Assembly (NCBI GenBank): GCA_003533785.1
Contig: DQCR01000029.1
Location: 1-40,519, forward strand
From: Flavobacteriaceae bacterium
Lineage (GTDB): Bacteria; Bacteroidota; Bacteroidia; Flavobacteriales; Flavobacteriaceae
Reading direction: 5' to 3'
DNA length: 40,519 nt
Of the stretch, positions 1 through 9,849 are shown piece after piece. The position numbers and the translations under genes are program-made. Positions within the stretch are counted from its first letter, which is position 1. Every line of letters begins with the position of its first letter. The notes under the pieces were generated by a model that made no database searches, was not told the DNA's origin, and was given only the letters and a program-made list of their open reading frames with translations.

Positions 1-2664
1 ACAACCGAAGGAACAACTACTGATTTTGATGGAGTCTATGGCCTTGAGTTGGTTCCTGGCGAATACACGTTGGTCTATTCTTTTTTGGGATATGAAACTA
101 TTGAAATAGCAGAAATAATTGTCAATGAAAATAAAACCACACTAATAGATGTTATTTTAAATGAGGCCGCTGAAGGTCTAGAAGAAGTGATTGTTACTTC
201 CTCTGTCAAAAGGAATACGGAAGCTGCTGTACTAGCCTTTCAAAAAAGCTCAGCCAACCTTCTCGATGGACTCTCCTCACAATCCATTAGAAGTACAGGG
301 GCTAGTGATATCGCCTCCGCCATAAAAAGTGTACCTGGTGTCTCCGTCCAGAATGGAAAATATGTCTATGTTAGAGGACTTGGGGATCGCTACACCAAAT
401 CTATTCTTAACGGCATTGATATTCCGGGCCTGGATCCCGATAGGAATACCCTCCAAATGGATATTTTTCCGAGTTCTATATTAGAAAATTTAATCGTCAT
501 TAAATCCTCGGCTGCTGAATATCCCGCAGATTTTACGGGAGGGATTGTCAATATTGTGACTAAAGAATTCCCCAACGAAAAGATTTTCAATCTTTCCATC
601 AGCACCTCAATCAACCCTGATATGCACCACAAAAGTAATTTTTTGGGATACGAAAAAGAGTACACCGATTTTTTAGGGTTTGATTTTGGAGACCGAAACA
701 TTCCCTTAGATGACCCCTATAAAACCTATGAGCCAATAGAGTTGATTAGAACTCCTATTTTAACTGAAAATACGCAAAAATTCAATCCCAATATGGGACC
801 TATCGCAAGTAATAACTTTCAAGACTTCTCTATTGACTTGAATTTTGGCAATCAGTTTTTTATTGGCGATAATACCTTGGGTTATTTCTTTTCTACCTCC
901 TATAAAAACGAGACGTCTTTGTATCAAAATGCACAAGACAATCTTTTCTTAAAAGATACAAATCCTGATGTTTTTGATATGTATGCTGGTAGAACCCAAG
1001 AAGGGCAAGAAAGTGTTTCATCTATCATTTGGAGTCAACTTGGTGGCCTTTCCTACAAGACAATTAATTCAAAATATAAATTAAATATCTTAAATATTTT
1101 TAATGGGATAAATACAGGTACGGATCTAATTCAGATTGACAGCAATTCGAATTTTGAAACATTTCAAAAGTATAATTTAGAATACAATCAAAAAAGAATT
1201 ACCAATCTTCAATTATCAGGACTGACCAATTTTACGGATTCGAATTCGAAAATTGAGTGGAGCCTTTCCCCTAGTTTTGCTAGAGTGTTTGACAAAGACG
1301 TGCGAAGTACACAATTCGTAATTAGAGATAATCAATACTCTATATTTGTCAACCTATTGCCAACAAGAATATGGCGCGACTTGGTTGAAGACAACGGTGT
1401 AGCTAAAGTGGACTACACCAAAATATTCAAGTTTAAAGGGGTTGATTCAAAACTTAAATTGGGGCTTTATGGCTTATACAAAACAAGAGATTTTTCAATT
1501 TTCAAATATGCCATTCAAGTGGGAGCCAATCAAGGGGCAGAGGGTAACCCTAATGCCATTATAGATGCTAATAATATATTTACCCAAGATAACCTGAATG
1601 GGAATTATATACGGTTCAACAGCAATGAATCCATTGAAAACGGGACTGCATACTCGTCAGATATAAGAAATTTTGCTGGCTATGCTTCTACAGAGCTTAA
1701 TTTTAGTGAAAAATTAAAATCTACTTTAGGCCTGCGGCTTGAACAATACGAATTGTTCTATACAGGCCAAAACAGCGGAGGTACTATCAACCTTTCCAAC
1801 GAAAAAATAATAGAAAAACTAGATGTCTTTCCTTCAATTAACTTAGTTTATAATCTAACGGAAAATAAAAAAATCAGAACTTCCTATTCCAAAACGACGG
1901 CAAGACCGTCTTTTAAAGAAGCATCAGTAGCTCAGATTTACGATCCGCTTTCCGCATTTACTTTTATAGGAAACATTAATATAAAACCTTCCTACATCGA
2001 TAATATTGATATCCGTTTTGAAAAATACACTGAAACCTCTGACTTTTTTGCTATAAGTGGATTTTATAAGTTTTTTAAAGACCCTATTGAACTAGCCACT
2101 TTTGAAGGGTCAAGAAATAACTTTCAACCACGTAATCTTGGAAATGGACAAGTCTATGGTATGGAAATTGAGTATCGAAAAATGCTTCGCTTTATAAATC
2201 CAAACATGGCTTTTCGTTTTAATGGTTCTATTATTGAATCACAGCAAGAAATTGGACAGGTTGAAAGGAATTTAAGAGAGTTTTATAAAAGAACGGGGGA
2301 AGAAATTTCTTCCACGAGAACCTTACAAGGCCAGTCGCCCTATTTAATTAATTCTGGATTGGAATACAGAGATAATGAAAATGGAAACCAAATTGGTCTT
2401 TTTTATAATGTTCAAGGAAAAACATTACAAGTCGTTGGCCTGGGTGATACATCGGATATATACACCGATCCGTTTCATAGTCTGAATTTTAATTTGAGAA
2501 AAACTTTCGGGGCTGAAAAGAACAAAATCATCACCTTTAAAATTTCAAATCTCTTAGGAGATACCAACGAAAGTTATTACAATTCATTCAACACTCCGGA
2601 CCAAATTTTCTCATTACGGGATCCAGGACGATCTTTTTCATTAGGATATAGCTTGAAATTGTAG
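1..2664 (+). CDS. TonB-dependent receptor (5' end outside window)
   Basis: Outer-membrane active-transport receptor powered by TonB/ExbBD; the substrate cannot be read from the sequence. The reading frame is open from base 1, so the gene starts upstream; a TTG at 49 is internal. The first ~55 visible residues are the end of a carboxypeptidase-regulatory-like domain (TDFDGVYGLELVPGEYTL, then FLGYE), the usual N-terminal extension in Bacteroidota receptors. A plug domain follows at about visible residues 80-185 (ASAIKSVPGVSV, YVRGLGDRY, DFTGGIVNIVTKE), then a long aromatic-rich beta-barrel to the C-terminus, which ends in SLGYSLKL. No SusD-like partner lies downstream, so a polysaccharide locus is not indicated. 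The next gene starts 34 bp on. The family assignment is secure; the ligand is unknown. Confidence 0.93.
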   Translation, partial: TTEGTTTDFDGVYGLELVPGEYTLVYSFLGYETIEIAEIIVNENKTTLIDVILNEAAEGLEEVIVTSSVKRNTEAAVLAFQKSSANLLDGLSSQSIRSTGASDIASAIKSVPGVSVQNGKYVYVRGLGDRYTKSILNGIDIPGLDPDRNTLQMDIFPSSILENLIVIKSSAAEYPADFTGGIVNIVTKEFPNEKIFNLSISTSINPDMHHKSNFLGYEKEYTDFLGFDFGDRNIPLDDPYKTYEPIELIRTPILTENTQKFNPNMGPIASNNFQDFSIDLNFGNQFFIGDNTLGYFFSTSYKNETSLYQNAQDNLFLKDTNPDVFDMYAGRTQEGQESVSSIIWSQLGGLSYKTINSKYKLNILNIFNGINTGTDLIQIDSNSNFETFQKYNLEYNQKRITNLQLSGLTNFTDSNSKIEWSLSPSFARVFDKDVRSTQFVIRDNQYSIFVNLLPTRIWRDLVEDNGVAKVDYTKIFKFKGVDSKLKLGLYGLYKTRDFSIFKYAIQVGANQGAEGNPNAIIDANNIFTQDNLNGNYIRFNSNESIENGTAYSSDIRNFAGYASTELNFSEKLKSTLGLRLEQYELFYTGQNSGGTINLSNEKIIEKLDVFPSINLVYNLTENKKIRTSYSKTTARPSFKEASVAQIYDPLSAFTFIGNINIKPSYIDNIDIRFEKYTETSDFFAISGFYKFFKDPIELATFEGSRNNFQPRNLGNGQVYGMEIEYRKMLRFINPNMAFRFNGSIIESQQEIGQVERNLREFYKRTGEEISSTRTLQGQSPYLINSGLEYRDNENGNQIGLFYNVQGKTLQVVGLGDTSDIYTDPFHSLNFNLRKTFGAEKNKIITFKISNLLGDTNESYYNSFNTPDQIFSLRDPGRSFSLGYSLKL

Positions 2665-2681
2665 GTATTTTTCCATTTTTG
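2653..2681 (+). promoter_or_regulatory. candidate promoter of the phosphate transporter gene
   Basis: TTG at 2653-2655, an 18-nt spacer and CATTTTTG at 2674-2681 fit the flavobacterial -33/-7 pattern (TTG, 17-23 nt, TAnnTTTG) with one mismatch. It overlaps the last codons of the receptor gene and lies 17 bp before the ATG at 2699. It rests on pattern matching only. Confidence 0.35.
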
Positions 2682-2698
2682 CCTTAGAACACAACTAT

Positions 2699-4975
2699 AT
2701 GGAAGGCTTTTATCTAGAAATTATCATTGTTTTGAGTCTCCTAGCCATAGGAGACTTGATTGTTGGGGTTAGTAATGATGCTGTAAATTTTCTTAATTCT
2801 GCCCTTGGTTCGAAGGTGTTCAACTACAAAAGCATTATGATATTTGCCAGTGCGGGAATTGCACTAGGGGCTTTATTTTCCAGTGGAATGATGGAAGTCG
2901 CTCGAAAAGGGATCTTTAATCCCGAAGCCTTTTTCTTTGATGAGATCATCTATATATTCTTGGCCGTCATGATTACGGACATACTGCTCTTGGATTTTTT
3001 CAATACCCTAGGTATGCCCACTTCCACTACCGTATCCATCGTGTTTGAGTTATTAGGAGCCGCAGTGGTATTGGCCGTCATTAAAATATATGCCAACAAC
3101 GAAAGCCTTACCGATATAGACACCTATATCAATACCTCTAAGGCCGTTCAAATTATATTAGGGATACTGCTCTCCGTCTTTATCGCCTTTACAATTGGGG
3201 CTTTAGTACAAACGGTATCGCGAATATTATTGTCGTATAATTTTGACTCAAAGCCGCTGTATATCAATGCCATTTTTGGCGCTATTTCTGCAGCAGCAAT
3301 TGTCAACTTTATCGTCATAAAAGGATTGAAGGGTACCGATTTCGCAAACACCTCTTATGATTTATTGAACGGTAATACCCTTAATTCTTTTCTAGAAAAT
3401 CAATACGTACTAGTAACTATTGCAATTGCAGTCCTGCTCTTTATTATCCTCTACACTTTGATGCGTTTGATACAGCTAGACGTATATAAGTTTATCATTG
3501 GCTTAGGTACCTTTTCATTGGCGCTTGCCTTTGCTGGGAATGACCTGGTAAACTTTATTGGAGTGCCTATTGCCGCCTATCAATCGTATTTGGCTTGGGT
3601 AAGTTCAGGGGTAGAAGCCAGTCTTTTTAATATGAGTGTGCTTTCAGCCAAAGTTCCAACCCCTACCGTTTTCCTTTTTGCGTCTGGCCTAATTATGATT
3701 GTTACCCTATGGTTTTCTGCAAAAGCCAAAAGAGTCGTACAAACATCACTAGACCTCTCCGATCAAAATCAAATCAAAGAGCGATTTCGTCCCAATTATC
3801 TGTCGCGTCAGCTGGTTCGCTTCTTTTCCAACGGACATGCCTTAGTGGTCAGTATTACTCCCTCTGGTATTAATAATTATATTAAAAAGTCTATGGCGAC
3901 TGATCGTTTTTATACTCTAAATAATAAGAATCTTCCTGCCTTTGATAAGCTTCGCGCCAGCATCAATCTGGTTGTTGCTTCGGTATTGATTGCCATTGCC
4001 ACCTCATTGAAGCTACCCCTGTCTACGACCTATGTCACCTTTATGGTTGCTATGGGTACTTCTTTAGCCGACCGAGCTTGGGGTACCGATAGTGCAGTAT
4101 ATCGGGTCGCTGGAGTTGTAAATGTAATTGTGGGCTGGTTTTTCACGGCCCTAAGTGCATTTGTCGTTTGTGGTTTGATTACCAGTATTATCTATTTTGG
4201 AGGGAACTGGGCCATACTGTCGATACTGGTTCTGGTTGTTTTAATTATTGGCCGTAATTTTTTATCCAAAACAGACCTTGACAGCAAGATTTCTTCCACT
4301 TTCAATTTAAATGATAAAAACAAATCGCTTGAGAACACTATTGTTGAATCGGGGGAAAATATCATGGGGATTTTTGAATATACCCTAGAAATTTATGAAC
4401 AGCTGATCGAAGGACTGGCCGCTGATAAATATCGAAAACTCAATGAGGTGAGACAAAAATCTAAGGTGCTACAAAACGATCTGGAAGAGTTGCGAGGCTC
4501 TTCATTCTATTTTATCAAGACCCTAGAATCTGAGAATATAAAACCCGTTCATTCCTATATCAATTTGCTGGGTGTGCTTCATGACTTAACAGAAGACATT
4601 CAATACTTGACCAAAATATCCTACCAACATTCCTATAATAATCATAGAAAGATTAGTGAATTACAACATGAAGAATTGCTTGCGGTATTATCCCAACTCA
4701 AGTCAGTCTATCGTGTGAGTCAAGAGGCTTTTGCTCGAAAAGATAAAATGATGGGTTCTAAAGAATTCAAGAGTCTTATGGACCAAAAAGAGCCTTCGCT
4801 CAATTTGATTCAAGAAGAAATTCAGAAACAGATTATTCGTACTCGAGAAGTAGAGACCAGTGTGAAAAATACCGCTATGTACTTTAATTTATTGTTGAGA
4901 ACTAAAGATTTGATTACCCACAAATTTGAAATAATTGAGGAATATGCTGTGATGACGGCGACAGGAAAAGATTAG
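2699..4975 (+). CDS. inorganic phosphate transporter, Pit (PHO-4) family with fused PhoU-like tail
   Basis: Inner-membrane low-affinity phosphate symporter of the Pit/PHO-4 family, 758 aa. The two family signature repeats are visible: VSNDAVNFLNSALGSK near residue 25 and AGNDLVNFIGVPIAA near residue 280. About a dozen hydrophobic segments cover residues 1-520. From about residue 540 to the end the protein is soluble, charged and helical (MGIFEYTLEIYEQLIEGL onward), resembling the PhoU/DUF47 helical bundle. This makes it longer than the ~500-aa E. coli PitA; the long form is known in Bacteroidota. The tail may sense or gate phosphate uptake (inference). The stop codon overlaps the convergent MORN-like gene by 4 bp. 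Confidence 0.92.
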   Translation: MEGFYLEIIIVLSLLAIGDLIVGVSNDAVNFLNSALGSKVFNYKSIMIFASAGIALGALFSSGMMEVARKGIFNPEAFFFDEIIYIFLAVMITDILLLDFFNTLGMPTSTTVSIVFELLGAAVVLAVIKIYANNESLTDIDTYINTSKAVQIILGILLSVFIAFTIGALVQTVSRILLSYNFDSKPLYINAIFGAISAAAIVNFIVIKGLKGTDFANTSYDLLNGNTLNSFLENQYVLVTIAIAVLLFIILYTLMRLIQLDVYKFIIGLGTFSLALAFAGNDLVNFIGVPIAAYQSYLAWVSSGVEASLFNMSVLSAKVPTPTVFLFASGLIMIVTLWFSAKAKRVVQTSLDLSDQNQIKERFRPNYLSRQLVRFFSNGHALVVSITPSGINNYIKKSMATDRFYTLNNKNLPAFDKLRASINLVVASVLIAIATSLKLPLSTTYVTFMVAMGTSLADRAWGTDSAVYRVAGVVNVIVGWFFTALSAFVVCGLITSIIYFGGNWAILSILVLVVLIIGRNFLSKTDLDSKISSTFNLNDKNKSLENTIVESGENIMGIFEYTLEIYEQLIEGLAADKYRKLNEVRQKSKVLQNDLEELRGSSFYFIKTLESENIKPVHSYINLLGVLHDLTEDIQYLTKISYQHSYNNHRKISELQHEELLAVLSQLKSVYRVSQEAFARKDKMMGSKEFKSLMDQKEPSLNLIQEEIQKQIIRTREVETSVKNTAMYFNLLLRTKDLITHKFEIIEEYAVMTATGKD

Positions 4976-5322
4976 TCTATCGAAGCTACCGTTTCACGCG
5001 CCCACACCACTTTATCAATGGCAAGATTGTTTTTAAAGGTCACTTCAGTGATTTGATCAGACTGCCAGAAAATCCACTTTCCTTCTTTCTTACCCGCTTC
5101 AAAACTTCCTTGTGCCAATTTATCTCCTTCTAAAGTATAGCTCATCCATTCCCCATGAAGCTTATTGTTCTTTAGGTATCCTTTTTGAGCTAATTTTCCA
5201 TTGTCATGATAACTAGTAACACGAACGAGTTTTCGCTCTTTTTTATAATCGGTGCGTTCTTGGCTATACCCTAATTGAGTTGCCAAACTAATCATTACTA
5301 TCATTACAAGAATTTGTTTCAT
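4972..5322 (-). CDS. small secreted MORN/YwqK-like repeat protein
   Basis: 116 aa. An N-terminal signal peptide (about residues 1-20, ending LGYSQ) predicts export. The mature part holds MORN-like strands: GKLAQKGYLKNNKLHGEW, then GDKLAQGSFEAGKKEGKW, then a weaker third repeat. Such proteins are often labelled 'toxin-antitoxin system YwqK family antitoxin' in databases, but no toxin is visible here and that label should not be taken literally. The repeat fold probably forms a short beta-meander used for binding. The gene stands alone, converging on the phosphate transporter with a 4-bp overlap of stop codons. The start at 5322 is chosen for the clean signal peptide. The specific function is unknown. 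Confidence 0.72.
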   Translation of the reverse strand: MKQILVMIVMISLATQLGYSQERTDYKKERKLVRVTSYHDNGKLAQKGYLKNNKLHGEWMSYTLEGDKLAQGSFEAGKKEGKWIFWQSDQITEVTFKNNLAIDKVVWARETVASID

Positions 5323-5349
5323 AAGGCTAATACTTTAGGTTTATTAAAA

Positions 5350-5357
5350 CAAATATA
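5350..5357 (-). promoter_or_regulatory. candidate -7 promoter element for the MORN-like gene
   Basis: On the minus strand TATATTTG matches TAnnTTTG exactly and lies 27 bp before the ATG at 5322. No convincing -33 TTG was found 17-23 nt upstream in the very AT-rich sequence, so this is only a half-promoter match. Confidence 0.35.
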
Positions 5358-5410
5358 ACATTTATTTTACTATTTATAAATATTTAAATAACATTAACTT
5401 AACATAAGAG

Positions 5411-5446
5411 ATAAAAAAGAGCCCCCTAATACTGAAATAAGGGGGT
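5411..5446 (-). terminator. intrinsic terminator of nrdB-nrdA
   Basis: Arms 5422-5430 and 5437-5445 pair with five G:C pairs plus A:T pairs and one mismatch, with a short loop. On the minus strand the hairpin is followed by CTCTTTTTTATC (U tract at 5418-5413). It starts 9 bp past the nrdA stop codon and faces the right way, so it should end the ribonucleotide reductase transcript before the MORN-like gene. Confidence 0.82.
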
Positions 5447-5454
5447 GAATTTCT

Positions 5455-7947
5455 CTAGGAGCCACACATCAAGCAATCATCATCCTCACTATTTTGTGAT
5501 TGAGATAACATTTGCTTGAGTTCCTCTGGGCTCAGTGGGTCTACAGCTATTTGCTGACCCTTGACTGGTTCGGTTTGTGCTTGAGTTGCTGCTTTTGTTG
5601 TAATGGGAGCTGCGGCTGCTACTTTGGTGGTAGCTGCTTCAACGGTGGCCGGTTCCTTCTCTTCTTCAACCGCCTTGTTATCAATGGTGAATTTAATAGC
5701 GTCCACTGCGGATTTGGTTCGCAGGTAGTACATCCCCGTCTTAAGGCCAGATTTCCAAGCATAAAAGTGCATGGAAGTTAATTTAGCCATAGTGGCGCCT
5801 TCCATAAAGAGATTTAAGGATTGGGATTGATCGATAAAATAGCCTCTGTGTCGGGACATATCTATAATATCTTTCATACTGAGTTCCCATACGGTTCGAT
5901 ACAATTCTTTAATGTCTCCGGGAATCGCTTCGATATGCTGAATGGATCCATTGGCCCGCATGAGTTCTTGCTTCATATCCTCGTTCCACAATCCCAATTC
6001 AACAAGATCTTCTAGGAGGTGTTTGTTGACCACAATAAATTCACCAGACAGTACCCTACGGGTATAGATATTTGAGGTGTAGGGTTCAAAGCACTCGTTG
6101 TTTCCTAGTATTTGTGAGGTTGAAGCTGTGGGCATTGGCGCTACCAAAAGAGAGTTTCGTACACCGTGCTTTTTAACTTGTTTCCGCAAAGCGACCCAAT
6201 CCCATCGACCGCTCAATTCTTCGTCCTTGATTCCCCATAGGTTGTGCTGAAACTCTCCTTTGGAAATGGGAGACCCTTTGTAGGTCTCATATGGACCGTC
6301 TTTTTGTGCCTCTTCCAAAGAAGCCGTCATTGCAGCAAAGTAGAGGGTTTCGAATATTTCTTGATTCAATTCCTTGGCCTTTTCCGAGGTGAACGGAAGC
6401 CGAAGCATAATGAAGGCGTCGGCTAATCCTTGCACTCCAAGACCCACAGGACGATGTCTGAAGTTGGAATTGGCCGCTTCGGGTACCGGGTAATAGTTTC
6501 TATCGATCACACGATTCAAGTTCTTTGTGACTTGGAGGGTTACCTCATAAAGCTTTTGGTGATTGAATGCACCGTCTTCAACAAACATTGGCAACGCAAT
6601 AGATGCTAGGTTACAAACTGCAATTTCATCGGGAGAGGTGTATTCCAATATCTCCGTACACAGGTTGGAAGAACGAATCGTACCCAGATTTTGCTGATTG
6701 GATTTGCGATTTGCAGAATCCTTGTACAACATATAAGGCGTTCCTGTTTCTATCTGAGATTCTAAGATTTTCTCCCAAAGCTCACGCGCCTTGATTGTTT
6801 TTCGTCCCTTACCCTCTTTCTCATACTTGATATACAATTTTTCGAAGGCATCGCCATGGCAATCGAATAAGCCTGGGCATTCATTAGGGCACATCAACGT
6901 CCACTCAACATCCTCTTCTACCCGTTTCATAAATAAATCGGGCACCCACATGGCGTAAAATAAATCACGAGCCCGCATTTCTTCTTTACCGTGGTTTTTT
7001 TTCAATTCAAGAAAGTCAAAAATGTCGGCGTGCCAAGGTTCAACATATATCGCAAAAGAGCCTTTACGCTTCCCGCCGCCTTGGTCTACATATCTAGCCG
7101 TGTCATTGAAAACACGAAGCATAGGAACAATTCCATTGGATGTTCCATTGGTTCCTGATATGTAGGACCCCGTGGCGCGTATGTTGTGGATAGACAAACC
7201 AATACCCCCTGCAGATTGGGAGATTTTGGCAGTTTGTTTTAATGTGTCGTAGATCCCATCAATGCTATCGTCTTTCATTGTGAGTAAAAAACATGATGAC
7301 ATCTGTGGCTTGGGAGTTCCCGAGTTGAAGAGTGTGGGAGTAGCATGGGTAAAATAGCGCTTGGACATCAAATGATAGGTCTCCATCACTGAATCCATGT
7401 CCTCTAGATGAATCCCTATAGACACTCGCATGAGCATGTGCTGGGGTCGTTCCACAATCTCCCCATTGAGTTTTAACAAATAGGAACGCTCTAGTGTCTT
7501 AAACCCAAAGAAATCGTAACCAAAGTCTCGATTATAAATTATACTCGAATCGAGCAGTTCGGCATTTTTCTGGATCACCTTATAAACCTCATCAGACAGC
7601 AGGGGAGCTTTTTTTCCCGTTCTGGGGTTTACATATTCATACAAATCCTTCATGGTCTCTGAGAAGGATTTTTTAGTGTTTTTATGGAGGTTGGATACAG
7701 ATATTCGAGCCGCTAGCTGTGCATAATCTGGGTGAGTGGTTGTCATCGTAGCAGCAATTTCAGCTGCTAGATTATCTAGTTCCGATGTAGTAACGCCGTC
7801 GTATAGTCCTTCAATCACACGCATTGCCACACGAACAGGATCAACCAAATCGTTGAGACCGTAACAAAGTTTACGAACTCTTGCAGTGATTTTATCAAAT
7901 ATTATAGGCTCTTTTCGCCCATCTCGTTTTACTACATTCATGCTCAT
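5455..7947 (-). CDS. nrdA: ribonucleoside-diphosphate reductase class Ia, alpha subunit
   Basis: Large catalytic and allosteric subunit that reduces ribonucleoside diphosphates to deoxyribonucleotides, 830 aa. An ATP-cone domain occupies about residues 1-95 ([16 protein letters not shown]). Catalytic residues align with the E. coli enzyme: redox pair C219 (SSCFLL) and C445 (VCNLAS), active-site N428/C430/E432 (NLCTE), and radical-relay Y740-Y741 (GMYYLRT). The C-terminal swinging thiol pair is C825/C828 (CLMCGS), reached through a flexible Ala/Thr/Pro/Gln-rich linker at about 755-815. The CxxC spacing is tighter than the CESGAC of E. coli. It lies 51 bp after nrdB in one operon and is followed by an intrinsic terminator. 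A second ATG two codons in is an alternative start. Confidence 0.97.
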   Translation of the reverse strand: MSMNVVKRDGRKEPIIFDKITARVRKLCYGLNDLVDPVRVAMRVIEGLYDGVTTSELDNLAAEIAATMTTTHPDYAQLAARISVSNLHKNTKKSFSETMKDLYEYVNPRTGKKAPLLSDEVYKVIQKNAELLDSSIIYNRDFGYDFFGFKTLERSYLLKLNGEIVERPQHMLMRVSIGIHLEDMDSVMETYHLMSKRYFTHATPTLFNSGTPKPQMSSCFLLTMKDDSIDGIYDTLKQTAKISQSAGGIGLSIHNIRATGSYISGTNGTSNGIVPMLRVFNDTARYVDQGGGKRKGSFAIYVEPWHADIFDFLELKKNHGKEEMRARDLFYAMWVPDLFMKRVEEDVEWTLMCPNECPGLFDCHGDAFEKLYIKYEKEGKGRKTIKARELWEKILESQIETGTPYMLYKDSANRKSNQQNLGTIRSSNLCTEILEYTSPDEIAVCNLASIALPMFVEDGAFNHQKLYEVTLQVTKNLNRVIDRNYYPVPEAANSNFRHRPVGLGVQGLADAFIMLRLPFTSEKAKELNQEIFETLYFAAMTASLEEAQKDGPYETYKGSPISKGEFQHNLWGIKDEELSGRWDWVALRKQVKKHGVRNSLLVAPMPTASTSQILGNNECFEPYTSNIYTRRVLSGEFIVVNKHLLEDLVELGLWNEDMKQELMRANGSIQHIEAIPGDIKELYRTVWELSMKDIIDMSRHRGYFIDQSQSLNLFMEGATMAKLTSMHFYAWKSGLKTGMYYLRTKSAVDAIKFTIDNKAVEEEKEPATVEAATTKVAAAAPITTKAATQAQTEPVKGQQIAVDPLSPEELKQMLSQSQNSEDDDCLMCGS

Positions 7948-7998
7948 AGGGAACTGGTTTTTATGGTTGGTGTGTTTACTGGAAGTAATTAAAGATGA

Positions 7999-8976
7999 TT
8001 AGAAATCGGCGTCGAAGGAGATTTTAGTTTCTGGTTCCTCTTTATTGAGGACCCCTGCCTTTTGATATTCAGAAACTCGTTTTTCGAAGAAGTTGGTTTT
8101 ACCCTGTAAAGAAATCATGTCCATAAAGTCAAAAGGATTAGTTACGTTGAATTGTTTTGGACATCCCAATTCAATTAACAATCGATCCGTTACAAATTCC
8201 AAATATTGGGTCATCAGTTTGGCATTCATTCCAATAAGACTTACTGGTAGGGATTCTGTAACAAATTCTCTTTCGATATTCAGAGCATCTAGAATAATTT
8301 CTTCGATTCGCTCTTGTGGTACTTTATTGACCAAATGTTTGTTGTGCAAGTGCACGGCAAAGTCACAGTGAACGCCTTCATCTCTTGAAATAAGTTCGTT
8401 AGAGAAGGTAAGTCCGGGCATTAGACCTCGTTTTTTTAACCAGAAGATGGAGCAGAAGGCCCCAGAAAAGAAAATTCCCTCCACGGCAGCAAAGGCGATT
8501 AATCTTTCCGCAAAAGAATCGGAATCAATCCAACGCAGTGCCCAATCTGCTTTTTTCTTGATGGCAGGGAAAACTTCGATTGCTTGAAACAACTTATTTT
8601 TTTCTGTCTCGTCTTTGACGTATGTGTCGATCAACAATGAATAGGTCTCGGAGTGGATATTTTCCATCATGATTTGGAATCCGTAGAAAAATTTGGCCTC
8701 GGAGTATTGAACTTCATTAACAAAGTTTTCAGCAAGGTTCTCATTCACAATTCCGTCGGATGCAGCAAAGAAGGCTAAGATATGTTTGATGAAATACTTC
8801 TCATCCTCGTTGAGTTTGTTGTTCCAATCGTTTAGATCTTGGTGCAAATCAATTTCTTCAGCGGTCCAAAAGCTAGCCTCCATTTTTTTGTACCATTCCC
8901 ATATGTCATGATGCTGAATTGGAAAAATTACAAATCGGTTGTTGTTTTCTGCTAGTATGGGTTCCACTGCTGCCAT
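7999..8976 (-). CDS. nrdB: ribonucleoside-diphosphate reductase class Ia, beta (radical) subunit
   Basis: Small subunit, 325 aa, housing the dimetal centre and tyrosyl radical that start catalysis in NrdA. By the family pattern the metal ligands are D74, E105, H108 (ENIHSETYS), E166, E200 and H203 (SRDEGVHCD). The radical tyrosine is Y112, so this is a canonical radical-bearing subunit and not a Tyr-less class Ic type. The acidic C-terminal tail (ISFDADF) is the usual docking peptide for NrdA. It is first in the nrdB-nrdA operon, the reverse of the enteric order. A poor -7 match (AATCTTTG, 9022-9029 minus) lies about 46 bp upstream. The start at 8976 is supported by normal family length. Confidence 0.97.
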   Translation of the reverse strand: MAAVEPILAENNNRFVIFPIQHHDIWEWYKKMEASFWTAEEIDLHQDLNDWNNKLNEDEKYFIKHILAFFAASDGIVNENLAENFVNEVQYSEAKFFYGFQIMMENIHSETYSLLIDTYVKDETEKNKLFQAIEVFPAIKKKADWALRWIDSDSFAERLIAFAAVEGIFFSGAFCSIFWLKKRGLMPGLTFSNELISRDEGVHCDFAVHLHNKHLVNKVPQERIEEIILDALNIEREFVTESLPVSLIGMNAKLMTQYLEFVTDRLLIELGCPKQFNVTNPFDFMDMISLQGKTNFFEKRVSEYQKAGVLNKEEPETKISFDADF

Positions 8977-9105
8977 CGTTTTTTTTCTTTTAGAGTTATT
9001 TTACATTGTTTTCGAGACAAACAAAGATTTAAAAATGCTTGCAGAATTGAAAGGCCTACTTATTCACAAACAGCTTTAGTTTTTAACAAAATGACAACAT
9101 TGCTT

Positions 9106-9144
9106 AACAATTAATTAAAATCTTCATATTTCTAATTAATTGTT
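9106..9144. repeat. perfect 12-bp AT-rich inverted repeat between DUF3109 gene and nrdB
   Basis: AACAATTAATTA (9106-9117) and TAATTAATTGTT (9133-9144) are exact inverted copies separated by 15 nt. The gap from 8977 to 9199 holds no gene. The repeat lies about 130 bp upstream of nrdB and 56 bp past the DUF3109 stop. It could be a weak terminator of the upstream gene, though no clear U tract follows, or an operator for the reductase operon. It does not resemble the NrdR box closely. Confidence 0.6.
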
Positions 9145-9199
9145 TTATAGGTTATTACATATACAAAAATTCGGGTAGGCCGCAATATACTTGAAAACG

Positions 9200-9772
9200 T
9201 CAGTTTGACAATTCACGGGCTGCTAAAACCAGTTCATCATACCATGGCTGTCCAAATTTTCGAATCAAAGCCGATTTAACGAATTCATATACGGGTTTCT
9301 TTAATTGATTTCCCAATGCACAAGCCGCTTCACAAACATGCCATTGATGATAGTTTACTGCTGTGAATTCCTTGTATTTTTTAATTCGGACGGGATACAA
9401 GTGACATGAAATGGGTTTGTTCTGCGTGACGGCTCCTTCATGATATGCTTTTTCAATTCCACATTGCGCTATCCCCTTTTCGGTAAATAGAGTGTAGGCA
9501 CATTCTTTCCCATTCACAAGAGGGGTTTCAAAATCTCCATCAAGTCCCAGAACATGAGTGCCTTGTTCCGCAATTGCTTTCCGACCGGCTTCAGGAAGGT
9601 AGGGCTCAATCTGCTCCCATTCCTTGGCTAGAAAATTTACTTCTTCCTGTTCCAAAGGCGCACCTGCTTCACCTTCTACACAGCAAGCTCCTTGGCAGCG
9701 ATCCAGGTCACAACTAAAGGCCTCTTGTAAAACAGATTCCGACACCAAACAATCTTGAATTTGAACAATCAT
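9200..9772 (-). CDS. DUF3109 family cysteine-cluster protein
   Basis: 190 aa soluble protein of the DUF3109 family, widespread in Bacteroidota, with no established function. It is cysteine-rich: C8, then CDLDRCQGACC (C21, C26, C30, C31), and further cysteines near residues 93, 104, 124, 148 and 152, several next to His (SCHLYP, WHVCEAAC). The pattern resembles YkgJ-type cysteine clusters thought to bind zinc or an Fe-S cluster (inference). It is transcribed divergently from the MarC-family gene across a short shared region. The start at 9772 fits the conserved N-terminus of the family. There is no signal peptide or membrane segment. Confidence 0.82.
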   Translation of the reverse strand: MIVQIQDCLVSESVLQEAFSCDLDRCQGACCVEGEAGAPLEQEEVNFLAKEWEQIEPYLPEAGRKAIAEQGTHVLGLDGDFETPLVNGKECAYTLFTEKGIAQCGIEKAYHEGAVTQNKPISCHLYPVRIKKYKEFTAVNYHQWHVCEAACALGNQLKKPVYEFVKSALIRKFGQPWYDELVLAARELSN

Positions 9773-9809
9773 AAGTACAAATGGAGCCTAAAAATACAGA
9801 GAATATTAC

Positions 9810-9817
9810 TAATTTTG
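9810..9817 (+). promoter_or_regulatory. candidate -7 promoter element for the MarC-family gene
   Basis: TAATTTTG matches TAnnTTTG exactly. It lies 33 bp before the ATG at 9850 but inside the longer reading frame that opens at 9781, and so supports 9850 as the true start. No TTG -33 element was found at the expected distance. Confidence 0.4.
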
Positions 9818-9849
9818 CGGCAAATTTTAACCCCTACAATTCAACAATC

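Noticed and set aside
4972..5322. MORN-like protein as the antitoxin of a toxin-antitoxin system
   Set aside because: It has a signal peptide and no toxin partner; the antitoxin name is a database label.
5512..6794. Plus-strand open frames opposite nrdA
   Set aside because: They are antisense to a fully conserved gene and encode low-complexity, Cys/Phe-rich peptides with no family resemblance.
9781..9849. ATG at 9781 as start of the MarC-family gene
   Set aside because: It adds 23 polar residues not typical of the family and lies upstream of an exact -7 promoter element; 9850 fits both family and promoter.
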